A stretch of 64,000 nt of DNA. Origin: Citreicella sp. C3M06. Lineage in GTDB: Bacteria > Pseudomonadota > Alphaproteobacteria > Rhodobacterales > Rhodobacteraceae. Numbering within the stretch: the stretch's first letter is position 1; every line of letters begins with the position of its first letter. Under the pieces are notes generated by a model, which saw only the letters and a list, made by a program, of their open reading frames with translations, was not told the origin of the DNA and did no database searches. The stretch is from NCBI RefSeq assembly GCF_018860705.1, contig NZ_JAHKQA010000042.1, forward strand, positions 1 to 64,000, written 5' to 3'. Both the position numbers and the translations under genes were made by a program. This document shows, piece by piece, positions 1 through 8,083 of this stretch.

Positions 1-207
1 AAATACCCCTCGCGAGACATTGCTTTGCAATGCCCTGCCGGGCAAGGGACAAGCGGAGATAAAAGCGGCGCAACCGCATCGAGATCATGTTCGGCAGGCT
101 CCAAGACTGGAGGCGCGTCGCGACCCGCTATGACCGATGCCCCAAGGTGTTCCTCTCAGCCATAGCCCTCGCGGCTCTCGTCATTTACTGGTTATGAATC
201 CTGACCC
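1..207 (+). mobile_element. Right end of an IS5-type insertion sequence, with the transposase C-terminus
   Basis: Reading from about position 63 to the TGA at 195-197 gives a peptide beginning KRRNRIEIMFGRL and ending ALAALVIYWL. This matches the conserved C-terminal end of IS5-family (IS427-like) DDE transposases. The frame has a TAA at 60-62, where relatives usually have a tyrosine codon, so this copy may be inactive or frameshifted upstream. Ten bases after the stop lies CTAG (207-210), a typical target for this group; the host primase reading frame resumes immediately beyond it. The rest of the element is outside the window. Confidence 0.8.
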
Positions 208-1689
208 TAGGCTGTAGCCCGCCCATTGTTGCAGGAACCGGATCGCGCCCGCATCACTGCCGGTCGCTTGGTCGAGGAAAGCCATCCATCGCGGGCAATC
301 GCGTTGTGGGTCGAAAAATTCTGGCGAGATCGGTATCGCGGCTGTGATCTTGGTAATCATGTCTGATTGCCGCGCTGGGCGCAGTTCGCCAGTGCGCAGG
401 TTGACCGTTCCGCCCGGTGTGCCCAGAAGCCAATGGTCCCGGTCCCACAGGTCGGCTGTCACAGCGAAGGCACGGTCAGCTTGGGCAAAACGCTCCACGG
501 CAGACGCTGTTGCCGCTTTCGCCAGAGCCTTCGCGGCGGCACATCGCGGTTCTGACGCGGCGCGAACGCGGCACATCTGCCTAGCCCAATCGAATGCCAG
601 CTTCGACTCTTCCTTCTGCCAGTGGCTGCCGGTCCAGACGTACCAACGGCCCGATGAGTGACAAAAGCGCAACCGATCAGCGTTGTATGCCGCGAATGCG
701 AGGGCCACGCCGTCTTCCGTCATTGGGAAACCCGCGAAGCTTTCCGGCAGATCGTCGAAAAGGTCAGTCATATTGCCGTAATCTGGCGGCAACTCGATAG
801 GCTTCCTGAGTCCGTCATTCCAGCCATGATTGAACGTGTCGCGGGCTTCGCGTTCCAACAGACCAGATGTCTTTCCAGCCTCAATGAGAACAGCCGTCGC
901 CTTGTAACGCGACAAAGCACCATGCGCGCCTGCACCGCCCGCCCAAAGGCTTGCATCGTTCAACGCGGCCTGCCGCCCACCTTCAGCGGTTGCTGCAACG
1001 TCTGCGGCACGCTTTGTAAGGTAGTCGAGCGCCCATTCACGATGGAAATCGGATGCTTCCTGAATGTCGACAGGTTGCCTTTCAGGTTGTGTAGGCGGTG
1101 TCAGTGCTACGGGCCAGTCGGGCAAAGGCATTCCCTTTGCCAGTTCCTCACCCTCTACTCGATACAGCTTTCCATCTTTGAGGCTGCCGGGGGCGATCAC
1201 GAAACCGCCGTTGTTCCGCACGTCCAGGCCGGGACCGATCTTTCCGACCGTAGCTTTCAGATCGGGCTTGTAGGCGAAGAATAGATGCAACCCGCCGCTG
1301 GGGGTCACGGTTCGGATCGGGGTCATTGCCCGGTGATCATAGAAGCCCAAGGTCGAAAGCGACAACAGCCCATCTTTGCCGTTCTTTACGTCGACGTTCA
1401 GGACGCTTATCCCGTTGCGCTCGCCCGTGATCAGAGCAACCCGCGCTTCCGACCAATCTCGCCACCATTTGCGGATTTGAGCCGCGTCCGTTGAGGCGAG
1501 TTCCTTGAAACCCGAAATCGGCTTCCATCCGCCACCTTCGCCCCATTGGCGCACGGGACAAACCGCAAGCCCACGGGCTGCCAGTGACAACGCAACGTCC
1601 ACATTTTTCGTCGTGGGCGGCGTTGGCTGCAAGAGGTCGGTCAGATCGGTTTCGTTGGAGACTTGTCCGGGCGGGAAGCCCGCAAACAA
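181..1689 (-). pseudogene. Prim-pol / D5_N primase-helicase gene truncated by the IS
   Basis: This encodes the front part of a phage or plasmid type primase-helicase that would start replication of the integrated element. Residues about 30-195 form a bifunctional primase-polymerase domain (NVDVKNGKDG and GGLHLFF motifs). The later part resembles the D5_N region that precedes a superfamily 3 helicase. The frame enters the IS end after LQQWAGYSL (about 210-240), adds eight IS-encoded residues (GSGFITSK) and stops, so the P-loop helicase half is missing. The called start is TTG at 1689 with a poor ribosome-binding site. An ATG with a good site lies at 1742 in another frame, so the true N-terminus is uncertain. 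Confidence 0.8.
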
Positions 1690-1694
1690 GTCGC

Positions 1695-1742
1695 TCAGAT
1701 CGGTATCAGTTTGACCTTGAAAAATGTCAGTATTGCTGCCAT
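1695..1742 (-). other. Leader ORF or out-of-frame N-terminus of the primase
   Basis: An AAGGAAC ribosome-binding site precedes ATG at 1742, and the frame stops after 15 codons (MAAILTFFKVKLIPI). Adding one T to the T5 run (plus-strand A5 at 1720-1724) would fuse this start to the primase frame, which is open from there onward (FQGQTDTDLSDLFAGF). Either a frameshift has disabled the normal start, the site frameshifts, or this is a small translated leader. The sequence alone does not decide. Confidence 0.35.
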
Positions 1743-1869
1743 ATTAAGTTCCTTAGAGGGTCATCGGGTTGCGTCCCCGGTGACCCTGTTCTTTTTTGTG
1801 GCGGCAGAATTGAACAGGATCACCTTGCCACTATACAGCGGCAAGATTGATTCGTCTAACTATTTGATG

Positions 1870-1888
1870 TTTCACGTAAAATGTGAAA
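1870..1888. promoter_or_regulatory. Inverted repeat between the integrase and primase genes
   Basis: TTTCAC and GTGAAA are separated by seven bases just after the integrase stop codon. A second repeat, CTTGCC...GGCAAG, lies at 1824-1845. They sit upstream of the primase gene and could be operators or weak transcription ends. No T-run follows, so a classic terminator is unlikely. Confidence 0.3.
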
Positions 1889-1890
1889 GT

Positions 1891-3087
1891 CTAGGTGAGC
1901 AAGTCGGATAAGTCAGTGGCTGACTTTTTTACGGCGGTTTCGATATACAGGCTCCACCAGTCGAGCATCTTTCTCCGCTCGGGTAGAAGTTGCGCCGCGT
2001 TATAAGCGCGCCTTACTTTGTCCTTCGGTTCATGGGCCAATTGCTTCTCGATAGCGTCGACCGACCACAGGCCACTTTCGTTGAGCACAGTTGACGCCAG
2101 CCCACGGAATCCGTGGATCGTGGCCCGTCCGTGATAGCCCAGACGGTACAGCCCATAGAGCATGGTGTTCTCGCTGATCGGCTTGCCCTTGTTCCCCGGC
2201 ACGATCCATTCCGAGTCGCCTGCAATTTCCTTCAGCTTGGCGAGGATGGCGAGGCTTTGCGGGGTCAAAGGAACGATGTGATCACGGTTCATCTTCATGC
2301 GCGATGCGGGGATTCGCCATACATCGCCGTCTATCTCACGCCAGTTGCTGAAGCGCAGTTCGTTGGTCCGTACAAAAGTGTGCATTACGAATTCGATGGC
2401 ATAGCGGGTCTGCGGTTCGCCGTCATAGTGGTGCAGCTTCCAGAGGAAACCTGCGAGTTCACCCGCCTCGATACGGGCCATGTGTTTGACGCGCGGGGTA
2501 GGCTTCAACGCCCCTCGCAGGTCTGCCGCTGGATCGCGGGACGCGCGGCCCGTTGCGATGGCATAGCGCATGATCGCGCCCGTGGTCATACGGATGCGGC
2601 CCGCAACGTCCGGGGCGCGGTCCTCTACCGGGCGCAGCATGTCTAGAATTTGCGGGGCAGTCAGTTCTGCGATGGGGATTGGTCCGATGGCAGGGAAGGC
2701 ATCCCGCTCGAAACGCGACAGGATGCGGGCGGCATGGGCGGGGGACCATGTGACCGACTGAGCCTTGATCCATTCGCGGGCTACAGCTTCGAAGGAATCT
2801 CCGGCAGGGGCGGTCAGTGCCGCCTTGGCGTTCGCGCCAGGGTCCAGCCCATCCGCAAGGGCGCGCTTGGCTTTGTCTCGCAGGGCGCGGGCATCGGCCA
2901 ACGCGACTTGTGGGTATGCGCCGAAGGACAGGACCTTCTCTTTCCCTACGAAGCGATAGCGCATCCGCCACAGCTTGCCGCCAGAAGGTGAGACGAAAAG
3001 GAGCAAACCGCCGCCGTCTGCCATTTTCCTTGGTTTTCCCGTGGGATCGGGCTTCGCGCCACGGCACGCTGCGTCTGTGAGAGGCAT
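1891..3087 (-). CDS. int: P4-type tyrosine site-specific integrase
   Basis: This 398-residue protein is the recombinase that integrates and excises the element at tRNA-Cys. The N-terminal 90 residues are the DUF4102 arm-binding domain of P4/CP4-57-type integrases (MADGGGLLLFV, LSFGAYPQVALADAR). A core-binding domain follows, then the catalytic domain. The active-site set is present: R240 in VRTNELR, H325 and R328 in HGFRG, H352 in QLAHE and the nucleophile Y362 in RRAYN. It therefore looks intact although the neighbouring primase is broken. It is read away from the tRNA, the usual layout for this family. The start ATG has an AGGAT site upstream. Confidence 0.93.
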   Translation of the reverse strand: MPLTDAACRGAKPDPTGKPRKMADGGGLLLFVSPSGGKLWRMRYRFVGKEKVLSFGAYPQVALADARALRDKAKRALADGLDPGANAKAALTAPAGDSFEAVAREWIKAQSVTWSPAHAARILSRFERDAFPAIGPIPIAELTAPQILDMLRPVEDRAPDVAGRIRMTTGAIMRYAIATGRASRDPAADLRGALKPTPRVKHMARIEAGELAGFLWKLHHYDGEPQTRYAIEFVMHTFVRTNELRFSNWREIDGDVWRIPASRMKMNRDHIVPLTPQSLAILAKLKEIAGDSEWIVPGNKGKPISENTMLYGLYRLGYHGRATIHGFRGLASTVLNESGLWSVDAIEKQLAHEPKDKVRRAYNAAQLLPERRKMLDWWSLYIETAVKKSATDLSDLLT

Positions 3088-3106
3088 AGGAATCTATCCT
3101 GCGAGA

Positions 3107-3169
3107 GTGTGGGTATCCTTATTTCCGAGAATACCCGCATTCGATACCCACACAAGCTGGGTGCCCACA
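3107..3169. repeat. Repeated GTGGGTATC motifs upstream of the integrase
   Basis: An exact 11-base inverted repeat (GTGTGGGTATC at 3107-3117 and its complement at 3143-3153) lies 20-66 bases upstream of the integrase ATG. Related half-sites are ATACCCGC at 3131 and GGGTGCCCAC at 3160. The position between the integrase gene and its tRNA target suggests arm-type sites for the integrase, or sites for an excisionase or repressor. Confidence 0.45.
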
Positions 3170-3269
3170 GTCAATCTTGTCCCCGAAGATGGGCTGTAGC
3201 CTATTTTCTCAATGAAATCAGTGGTCCGGTTTGGGCCAGATTGCAGGAAATCTATCGAAAAAGGGGTGA

Positions 3270-3295
3270 TGGAGGCGAGTACCGGAATCGAACCG
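3270..3295. other. Inferred attachment site (tRNA-Cys 3' end)
   Basis: P4-type integrases commonly recombine within the T-arm and 3' end of a tRNA gene. The intact tRNA 3' end lies here, 183 bases from the integrase start. The matching direct repeat at the other end of the element should lie to the left, outside the window, so the boundary is inferred rather than seen. Confidence 0.4.
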
Positions 3296-3343
3296 GTGTA
3301 CACGGATTTGCAATCCGCTGCGTCACCACTCCGCCAACTCGCC
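3270..3343 (-). tRNA. tRNA-Cys (GCA)
   Basis: On the minus strand the sequence folds as a complete tRNA: acceptor GGCGAGT paired with ACTCGCC, anticodon stem CGGATT-GCA-AATCCG, a T-arm with GGTTCGATTCC, and an encoded 3' CCA. The anticodon GCA (complement TGC at 3309-3311) reads cysteine codons. A CCCCTTTTT tract directly after the 3' end is a plausible terminator. The 3' end faces the integrase gene, so it is probably the attachment site of the element. Alphaproteobacteria usually carry one tRNA-Cys gene, which would make this replicon essential. Confidence 0.95.
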
Positions 3344-3583
3344 ATCCGTGTGGTTCACGCCATTTAGCCGATGTCACAAGGCGGCGCAAGTGGTCAAGCG
3401 GTCTGTGGTGAAAGCTGGTAGTCTCCGGCCCGGGTTGGGTGCGCATTGGCCCTCGTCGGGAGCGCCTGCAAGCGTCATGAACGCCCGTGGTCACACGCGG
3501 AAACACAACAGTTCATTTTCTCGGGAACAGTTTGCGATCCCGTTGGTTCGCCTCTCAAGGATTATCCAGACAGGGCCGAACCA

Positions 3584-4552
3584 TTGCGGAACGCCGTTTT
3601 CCTCATCAGCCCGCTGCTGCTTGGCGGCTGCGCGGGACGACATAACTGGCTTGCGGGCGCTGGAGCCGAGGCGGCCCGTATCGAACAACTGTTCTGGGTC
3701 CTGCTGATCGGCGCAGTCGTCATCTGGTGCACCATCATCGCCGCCGCGGTCTATGCGAATCGGCGGCAGGTCGACCCCAAGCTGGAACGACAGGCGCGCT
3801 GGTTCATCATCTGGGGCGGCGCGGTGATTCCGACGTTTCTGGTCAGCGGCCTGCTGATCTGGGGCATGGTCATCCTGCGCGACATCACCTCGGATAGCGG
3901 CGACATCACCGTGCGGGTCGATGGCGAACGCTGGTGGTGGCGGGTGATCTACGACGGCCCCGACGGCGACGTGGTGACCGCCAACGAGATCCGCCTGCCG
4001 GTGGGCCAGACCGCCCTGTTCCGGCTGACGGCGGATGATGTGATTCATTCGTTCTGGGTTCCCGCCCTGGGCGGCAAGATGGACATGATCCCCGGCCGCG
4101 AAACCACGCTTGCGCTGACCCCGCAAAAGACCGGCAGCTGGGGCGGGCTCTGCGCCGAATTCTGCGGCGGGGCGCATGCGCTGATGCGCTTTGATGCGGT
4201 GGTGATGGAGCCGGAGGATTTCGACGCATGGCTCGCCGCCGAAGCCGCGCCTGCGCAGGTGGCCGAGGGCGATCCCGGCCTTGCGATCTTTCTCGAAGAG
4301 GGCTGCGGCGCCTGCCACAGCATTCGCGGCACGCAGGCTGCCGGGCCGGTCGGCCCCGACCTGACCCATGTCGCCGCCCGCGAGCGGCTTGGCGCCGGGA
4401 TCTACGCCATGAACGCAGACAACATGGCCCGCTGGATCACCGAAACCCACGAGATGAAGCCGGGCATCGACATGCCGCCCTATCCCGATCTGGACGGCGC
4501 GCGCCTTGACCGGCTCGTCACGTTCCTCATGAGCCTGGATCACGCCGAATGA
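3584..4552 (+). CDS. coxM: Cytochrome c oxidase subunit II with fused cytochrome c domain
   Basis: This subunit receives electrons at the binuclear CuA centre of a caa3-type oxidase. I start it at TTG 3584, giving 322 residues with a lipoprotein signal (LLLGGC, Cys16). Two membrane helices follow (about 34-56 and 72-98), then the CuA cupredoxin domain with ligands H145, C180, C184, H188 and M191 (CAEFCGGAHALM). The C-terminal cytochrome c domain has CGACH (231-235) and a probable Met ligand at 287. The frame is open upstream to 3446, but that extension does not resemble the family. The stop overlaps the start of subunit I by four bases. The layout resembles Bradyrhizobium coxM, an alternative oxidase set; the symbol is by analogy. 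Confidence 0.9.
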   Translation: MRNAVFLISPLLLGGCAGRHNWLAGAGAEAARIEQLFWVLLIGAVVIWCTIIAAAVYANRRQVDPKLERQARWFIIWGGAVIPTFLVSGLLIWGMVILRDITSDSGDITVRVDGERWWWRVIYDGPDGDVVTANEIRLPVGQTALFRLTADDVIHSFWVPALGGKMDMIPGRETTLALTPQKTGSWGGLCAEFCGGAHALMRFDAVVMEPEDFDAWLAAEAAPAQVAEGDPGLAIFLEEGCGACHSIRGTQAAGPVGPDLTHVAARERLGAGIYAMNADNMARWITETHEMKPGIDMPPYPDLDGARLDRLVTFLMSLDHAE

Positions 4553-7104
4553 CACAGGAAATAGACCTTTCCAAGCTGGCGCCCCCCGAGCCTTTTGACG
4601 AGGCCCGCGACAAGGCGCAGCGCGCCCGCCTGATGACGGTCTGGCAAGAGCCGCCGGGCTGGAAGATCATCACCGCGGTCAACAACAGCCATATCGGCAA
4701 ATGGTACCTTCTGACCTCCTTCGCCTTCTTCGTCTTTGCGGGCATCCTTGCGCTGATGATCCGGGCGCAGCTGGCGGTGCCGAACAACGATCTGTTCAGC
4801 CAGCAGCTTTATAACCAGCTGTTCACCCTGCATGGCACGGCGATGATGTTCCTGTTTGCGGTGCCGATCTTCGAGGCGGTGGCGATCCTGATCCTGCCCG
4901 AAATCCTTGGCGCCCGCGATCTGCCGTTTCCGCGCCTGTCGGCGTTTGGGTACTGGTGCTTCCTGATCGGCGGCGTCTTCGTTTGCGGCTCGATCCTGTT
5001 CGGCGTGGCCCCCGATGGCGGCTGGTTCATGTACACGCCGCTGTCGTCGAACACCGAATACAGCGGGCTTGGCGCCGATATCTGGCTGCTCGGCCTGTCG
5101 TTCATCGAGGTCTCGAGCATCGCCGCCGCCGTCGAGCTGATCGTCGGCGTGCTGAAATGCCGCCCCCCGGGAATGCGGCTGAACCTGATGCCGCTCTATT
5201 GCTGGTACGTGCTGGTGGTGGCGGGGATGATCCTGTTTGCCTTCCCGCCGTTGATCGCCGGGGATCTGCTGCTCGAGATGGAGCGCGCCTTTGGCTGGGC
5301 CTTCTTCGATGTCGACCGGGGCGGCGATCCGATGCTGTGGCAGCACCTGTTCTGGATCTTTGGACACCCCGAGGTTTATATCGTGTTCCTGCCGTCGATC
5401 GCCCTGATCGCGACGATGCTGCCGACCTTTGCCGGGCGACCCATGGTGGGGCATAGCTGGATCGTGTTGTCGGCGATCGGCGTGGCCTTCCTGAGCTTTG
5501 GGCTCTGGGTGCATCACATGTTCACCACCGGGCTGCCGGAAATCTCGCTGAGCTTCTTCAGCGCGGCCTCCGAGGCGGTGGCGGTGCCGACCGGCATCCA
5601 GATTTTCTGTTTCATTGCCACGATGCTGGTCAGCAAGCTGCGCCCTTCGGTGCCGATGCTGTTTGCCGGCGGCGCGCTGGCGATCTTTGTCTTTGGCGGG
5701 CTGACCGGCGTCATGGTGGCGCTGGTGCCCTTCGACTGGCAGGCGCATGACAGCTATTTCGTCGTGGCGCATCTGCACTACACGCTGATCGGCGGGATGC
5801 TATTCCCGCTGATGGCGGGGATTTGTTACTGGTACCCGTTCGTGACGCAAAGGGCGATGAATGACCGTGCGTCCCGCTGGGCGTTCTGGCTGATGTTCGG
5901 CGGGTTCAACCTTGCCTTCCTGCCGATGCACTGGACCGGCATCATGGGCATGCCGCGCCGGGTCTGGACATATGATCTGTCCGATGGCTGGGCGGTGCTG
6001 AACATGGTGTCGACCATCGGAGCCTTTGTCTTTGCCGCCGGCTTCGCGGCGCTGGCCGCCAATGTGCTGTGGCCACGGGGCAAGGCGCCGCTGGTCGCGC
6101 GCAATATCTGGAACGCTGGCACCATGGAATGGTCCGGCGAAGTTCCGGGCAAGCCGTGGGGCGCGCGGTCGATCCCCTATATCCACACCCGCTATCCGCT
6201 GTGGGAGCAGCCCGGCCTCGTCGAGCAGATCGACCGGGGCGAATGGTTCCTGCCTGACGCCGAAGAGGGCAAGCGCGAGCTGATCGTGACCGATATTCTC
6301 GACGCGCGGCCCCTCTACGTGCAGCGGGTCGGCGGGCCGACCTTCCTGACGCTTGGTTCGGCCTTCTGCCTTGGCACGGTGTTCATCCTTGCCACCTTTC
6401 ACCTCTGGTCGCTGGCGCTGGCATTCGGCGCGGGGTTCATCGGCTTCACCCTGTGGTGGCTGTGGACCGGCACCTCTGAAATCCCCGAGCGGCCCAGCAA
6501 GCCGGTCGGGCGCGGGCTGACGCTGCCAACCTATGCACAGGGCAACCGCTCGCCCGGCTGGTGGGCGGTGTTCATCACCATGACCGGCGATATGACCGCC
6601 TTCATGGGGCTGGTGTTTAGCTATTTCTTCTACTGGACGGCGCTGCCCGATTTCTTCCCGGTCGCGGCGCAGATCCCGGCGTTGCACTGGCTGCTTCTAG
6701 GTCTTGGCGGGCTGATTGTCGGCTGGCTGATGAGCGTCGGCGCGCGCCGGCAACTGGGGCAGGGCGCGCGCGGCACCGCGATGGCGCTGCTGCTGGGGGC
6801 GGTGCTGGCGGGCTTTGCCGGGCTGGGGGCTTGGGCCTTTGCCGCCCATGAGGCCGGGCTTGATCCGACCGTGCACAGCTTTGATGCGATGGTCTGGATG
6901 CTGGTCCTCTGGATGGGGCTGCATCTGCTGCTGAACGCGGTGATGCATGTCTATGTCGCGGCGCGCATCTGGGCCGACATCTGCAACCCGGACTACCGGG
7001 CAGACCTGATGAACCTGACGCTGTTCACCCATTTTCTGGCACTGACGGCGATTGTCATCTTCATCCTGCTGGCGGTGTTCCCAATGCTGATGGGGGCGGT
7101 ATGA
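4549..7104 (+). CDS. coxN: Cytochrome c oxidase subunit I fused to subunit III
   Basis: This is the catalytic subunit of a proton-translocating heme-copper oxidase, 851 residues. Residues about 40-530 are subunit I. The heme and CuB ligands are present: H95, H273 with the crosslinking Y277 (GHPEVY), H322/H323 (WVHHMF), H408 and H410 (HLH). The D-channel acid D124 and gate E275 are kept. The K-channel lysine (Paracoccus K354) is glutamine here, Q351, and the D-channel asparagines 131/132 are Ser-Ala. After about residue 640 a subunit III-like set of helices follows in the same chain (MTGDMTAFMGLVFSYFFYW), ending in MHVYVAAR. Fusion of I and III is known in caa3 and ba-type relatives. It sits between subunit II and assembly genes in one operon. 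Confidence 0.93.
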   Translation: MTQEIDLSKLAPPEPFDEARDKAQRARLMTVWQEPPGWKIITAVNNSHIGKWYLLTSFAFFVFAGILALMIRAQLAVPNNDLFSQQLYNQLFTLHGTAMMFLFAVPIFEAVAILILPEILGARDLPFPRLSAFGYWCFLIGGVFVCGSILFGVAPDGGWFMYTPLSSNTEYSGLGADIWLLGLSFIEVSSIAAAVELIVGVLKCRPPGMRLNLMPLYCWYVLVVAGMILFAFPPLIAGDLLLEMERAFGWAFFDVDRGGDPMLWQHLFWIFGHPEVYIVFLPSIALIATMLPTFAGRPMVGHSWIVLSAIGVAFLSFGLWVHHMFTTGLPEISLSFFSAASEAVAVPTGIQIFCFIATMLVSKLRPSVPMLFAGGALAIFVFGGLTGVMVALVPFDWQAHDSYFVVAHLHYTLIGGMLFPLMAGICYWYPFVTQRAMNDRASRWAFWLMFGGFNLAFLPMHWTGIMGMPRRVWTYDLSDGWAVLNMVSTIGAFVFAAGFAALAANVLWPRGKAPLVARNIWNAGTMEWSGEVPGKPWGARSIPYIHTRYPLWEQPGLVEQIDRGEWFLPDAEEGKRELIVTDILDARPLYVQRVGGPTFLTLGSAFCLGTVFILATFHLWSLALAFGAGFIGFTLWWLWTGTSEIPERPSKPVGRGLTLPTYAQGNRSPGWWAVFITMTGDMTAFMGLVFSYFFYWTALPDFFPVAAQIPALHWLLLGLGGLIVGWLMSVGARRQLGQGARGTAMALLLGAVLAGFAGLGAWAFAAHEAGLDPTVHSFDAMVWMLVLWMGLHLLLNAVMHVYVAARIWADICNPDYRADLMNLTLFTHFLALTAIVIFILLAVFPMLMGAV

Positions 7105-7517
7105 GACACGAATCCGACAAGCAGCCGGGCCGCTTCGGCCCTCCGGGAGACGCACCGCGGGTCATCGACCAAGGCTCGGTCTGGATCATGGTCGCTGCCC
7201 CGACGCTCTGGGCGATTCATTTCGTGGCCAGCTACGTGCTGGCGGCGACATGGTGCGCCAAGGCCGGGCCAGCGCTGAGCGAGCCGCGCTGGATCATCGT
7301 CGCCATGGGGGTGGTTTGCATCGCGCTGATCGCCTGGCTGGGGATGATGGCAGTGCGGCGCTATGGAGGCGTCTTCGTGATCTTCGAAGAAATCACCGAA
7401 AGCTCGGAGCGCGGGCGCGACAAATTCATCGGCCATGTCTCGTTGTTGCTCTGCGTGCTGTCGGTGATGGCGATCGTCTTCACCACGCTGCCCGGCTTCA
7501 TGTTCAGCACATGCTGA
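7101..7517 (+). CDS. Small membrane protein of the oxidase operon
   Basis: This 138-residue protein has about three membrane helices (about 27-51, 63-85 and 112-134) after a hydrophilic N-terminus. It has no motif that I can assign with confidence. It overlaps the oxidase gene upstream (ATGA) and the CtaG-like gene downstream, so it is almost certainly translated with them. In Bradyrhizobium coxMNOP two subunit III-like proteins follow subunit I; this could be a remnant of the second one or an accessory or assembly factor. Function is not established from the sequence. Confidence 0.75.
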   Translation: MRHESDKQPGRFGPPGDAPRVIDQGSVWIMVAAPTLWAIHFVASYVLAATWCAKAGPALSEPRWIIVAMGVVCIALIAWLGMMAVRRYGGVFVIFEEITESSERGRDKFIGHVSLLLCVLSVMAIVFTTLPGFMFSTC

Positions 7518-8083
7518 TGCGGCGCGCCATCGCCTGCGCGCTTCTGGCGGCGCTGTGGCTCGGGCCATTGCCGGGGCTGGCGACGGGGTCGATGGTGCTG
7601 CACATGGTGCTGCATCTGGGCGTGACCACGGCGGTTCCGGCGCTCTGGGCGCCGCGCCTGCCGCTGGCCGGGCCGGTGGCGCTGCTGCTGGGCGGTGTGG
7701 TCGAAATGGTGGTTGTCTGGGGCTGGCACCTGCCCGGCCCGCATCTCTGGGCGCGGTTCACCGGCATCGGATTTGCGCTGGAACAGGCGTCCTTCCTTGG
7801 TGCGGGGATGCTGCTTTGGGCGGCAGCGCGCAGCGCTGGCCCGTTCGGCGGCGCGCTGGTGTTGCTGGCGACCACCATGCACATGACGCTGCTGGGGGCG
7901 CTGATCGGGCTGAGCCCGCGCGATCTCTACGGCGGGATCTGCGCCGGGCATCTGGGGCTGAGCGCGCTTCAGGAACAGCAGATCGCCGGGGCGCTGATGG
8001 CGGGCGCGGGCGGCGCGATCACCCTTGTCGCCGCACTGGGGCGGCTGGCGAGGGCACTGGAACTCAAGGAGGCGCAGGCATGA
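7511..8083 (+). CDS. CtaG-like (caa3_CtaG) cytochrome oxidase assembly protein
   Basis: This 190-residue, very hydrophobic protein has about five or six helices and conserved histidines (VLHMVLHLG, WGWHLPGPHLW, TTMHMTLLG, GHLGLS) typical of the caa3-type CtaG family. That family helps copper insertion or assembly of caa3 oxidases and is unrelated to Cox11-type CtaG. The start ATG at 7511 overlaps the stop of the preceding gene, and its own stop overlaps the next start (ATGA). It is shorter than many members of the family, which may reflect loss of an N-terminal helix. Confidence 0.8.
   Translation: MLMRRAIACALLAALWLGPLPGLATGSMVLHMVLHLGVTTAVPALWAPRLPLAGPVALLLGGVVEMVVVWGWHLPGPHLWARFTGIGFALEQASFLGAGMLLWAAARSAGPFGGALVLLATTMHMTLLGALIGLSPRDLYGGICAGHLGLSALQEQQIAGALMAGAGGAITLVAALGRLARALELKEAQA

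Noticed and set aside
1695-1920. Shared TDLSDL-like peptides at the integrase C-terminus and twice near the primase N-terminus, suggesting a repeat or fusion
   Set aside because: The DNA sequences differ at many positions for the integrase copy; only the two primase copies are similar. Short acidic-leucine peptides recur by chance.
3527-3550. GGAAC...CGTT upstream of the oxidase operon as a stress promoter
   Set aside because: The spacer is only 12 bases, too short for the EcfG-type consensus of 16-17.
3446-3583. Extended N-terminus of oxidase subunit II from 3446
   Set aside because: The extra 46 residues have no family similarity and would place the lipoprotein signal internally; the TTG at 3584 gives a normal signal.
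4540-5778. Long antisense open frame opposite oxidase subunit I
   Set aside because: Its composition (very rich in His, Arg, Gln) is the mirror of a GC-rich coding strand, and it lacks a start site or any family match.
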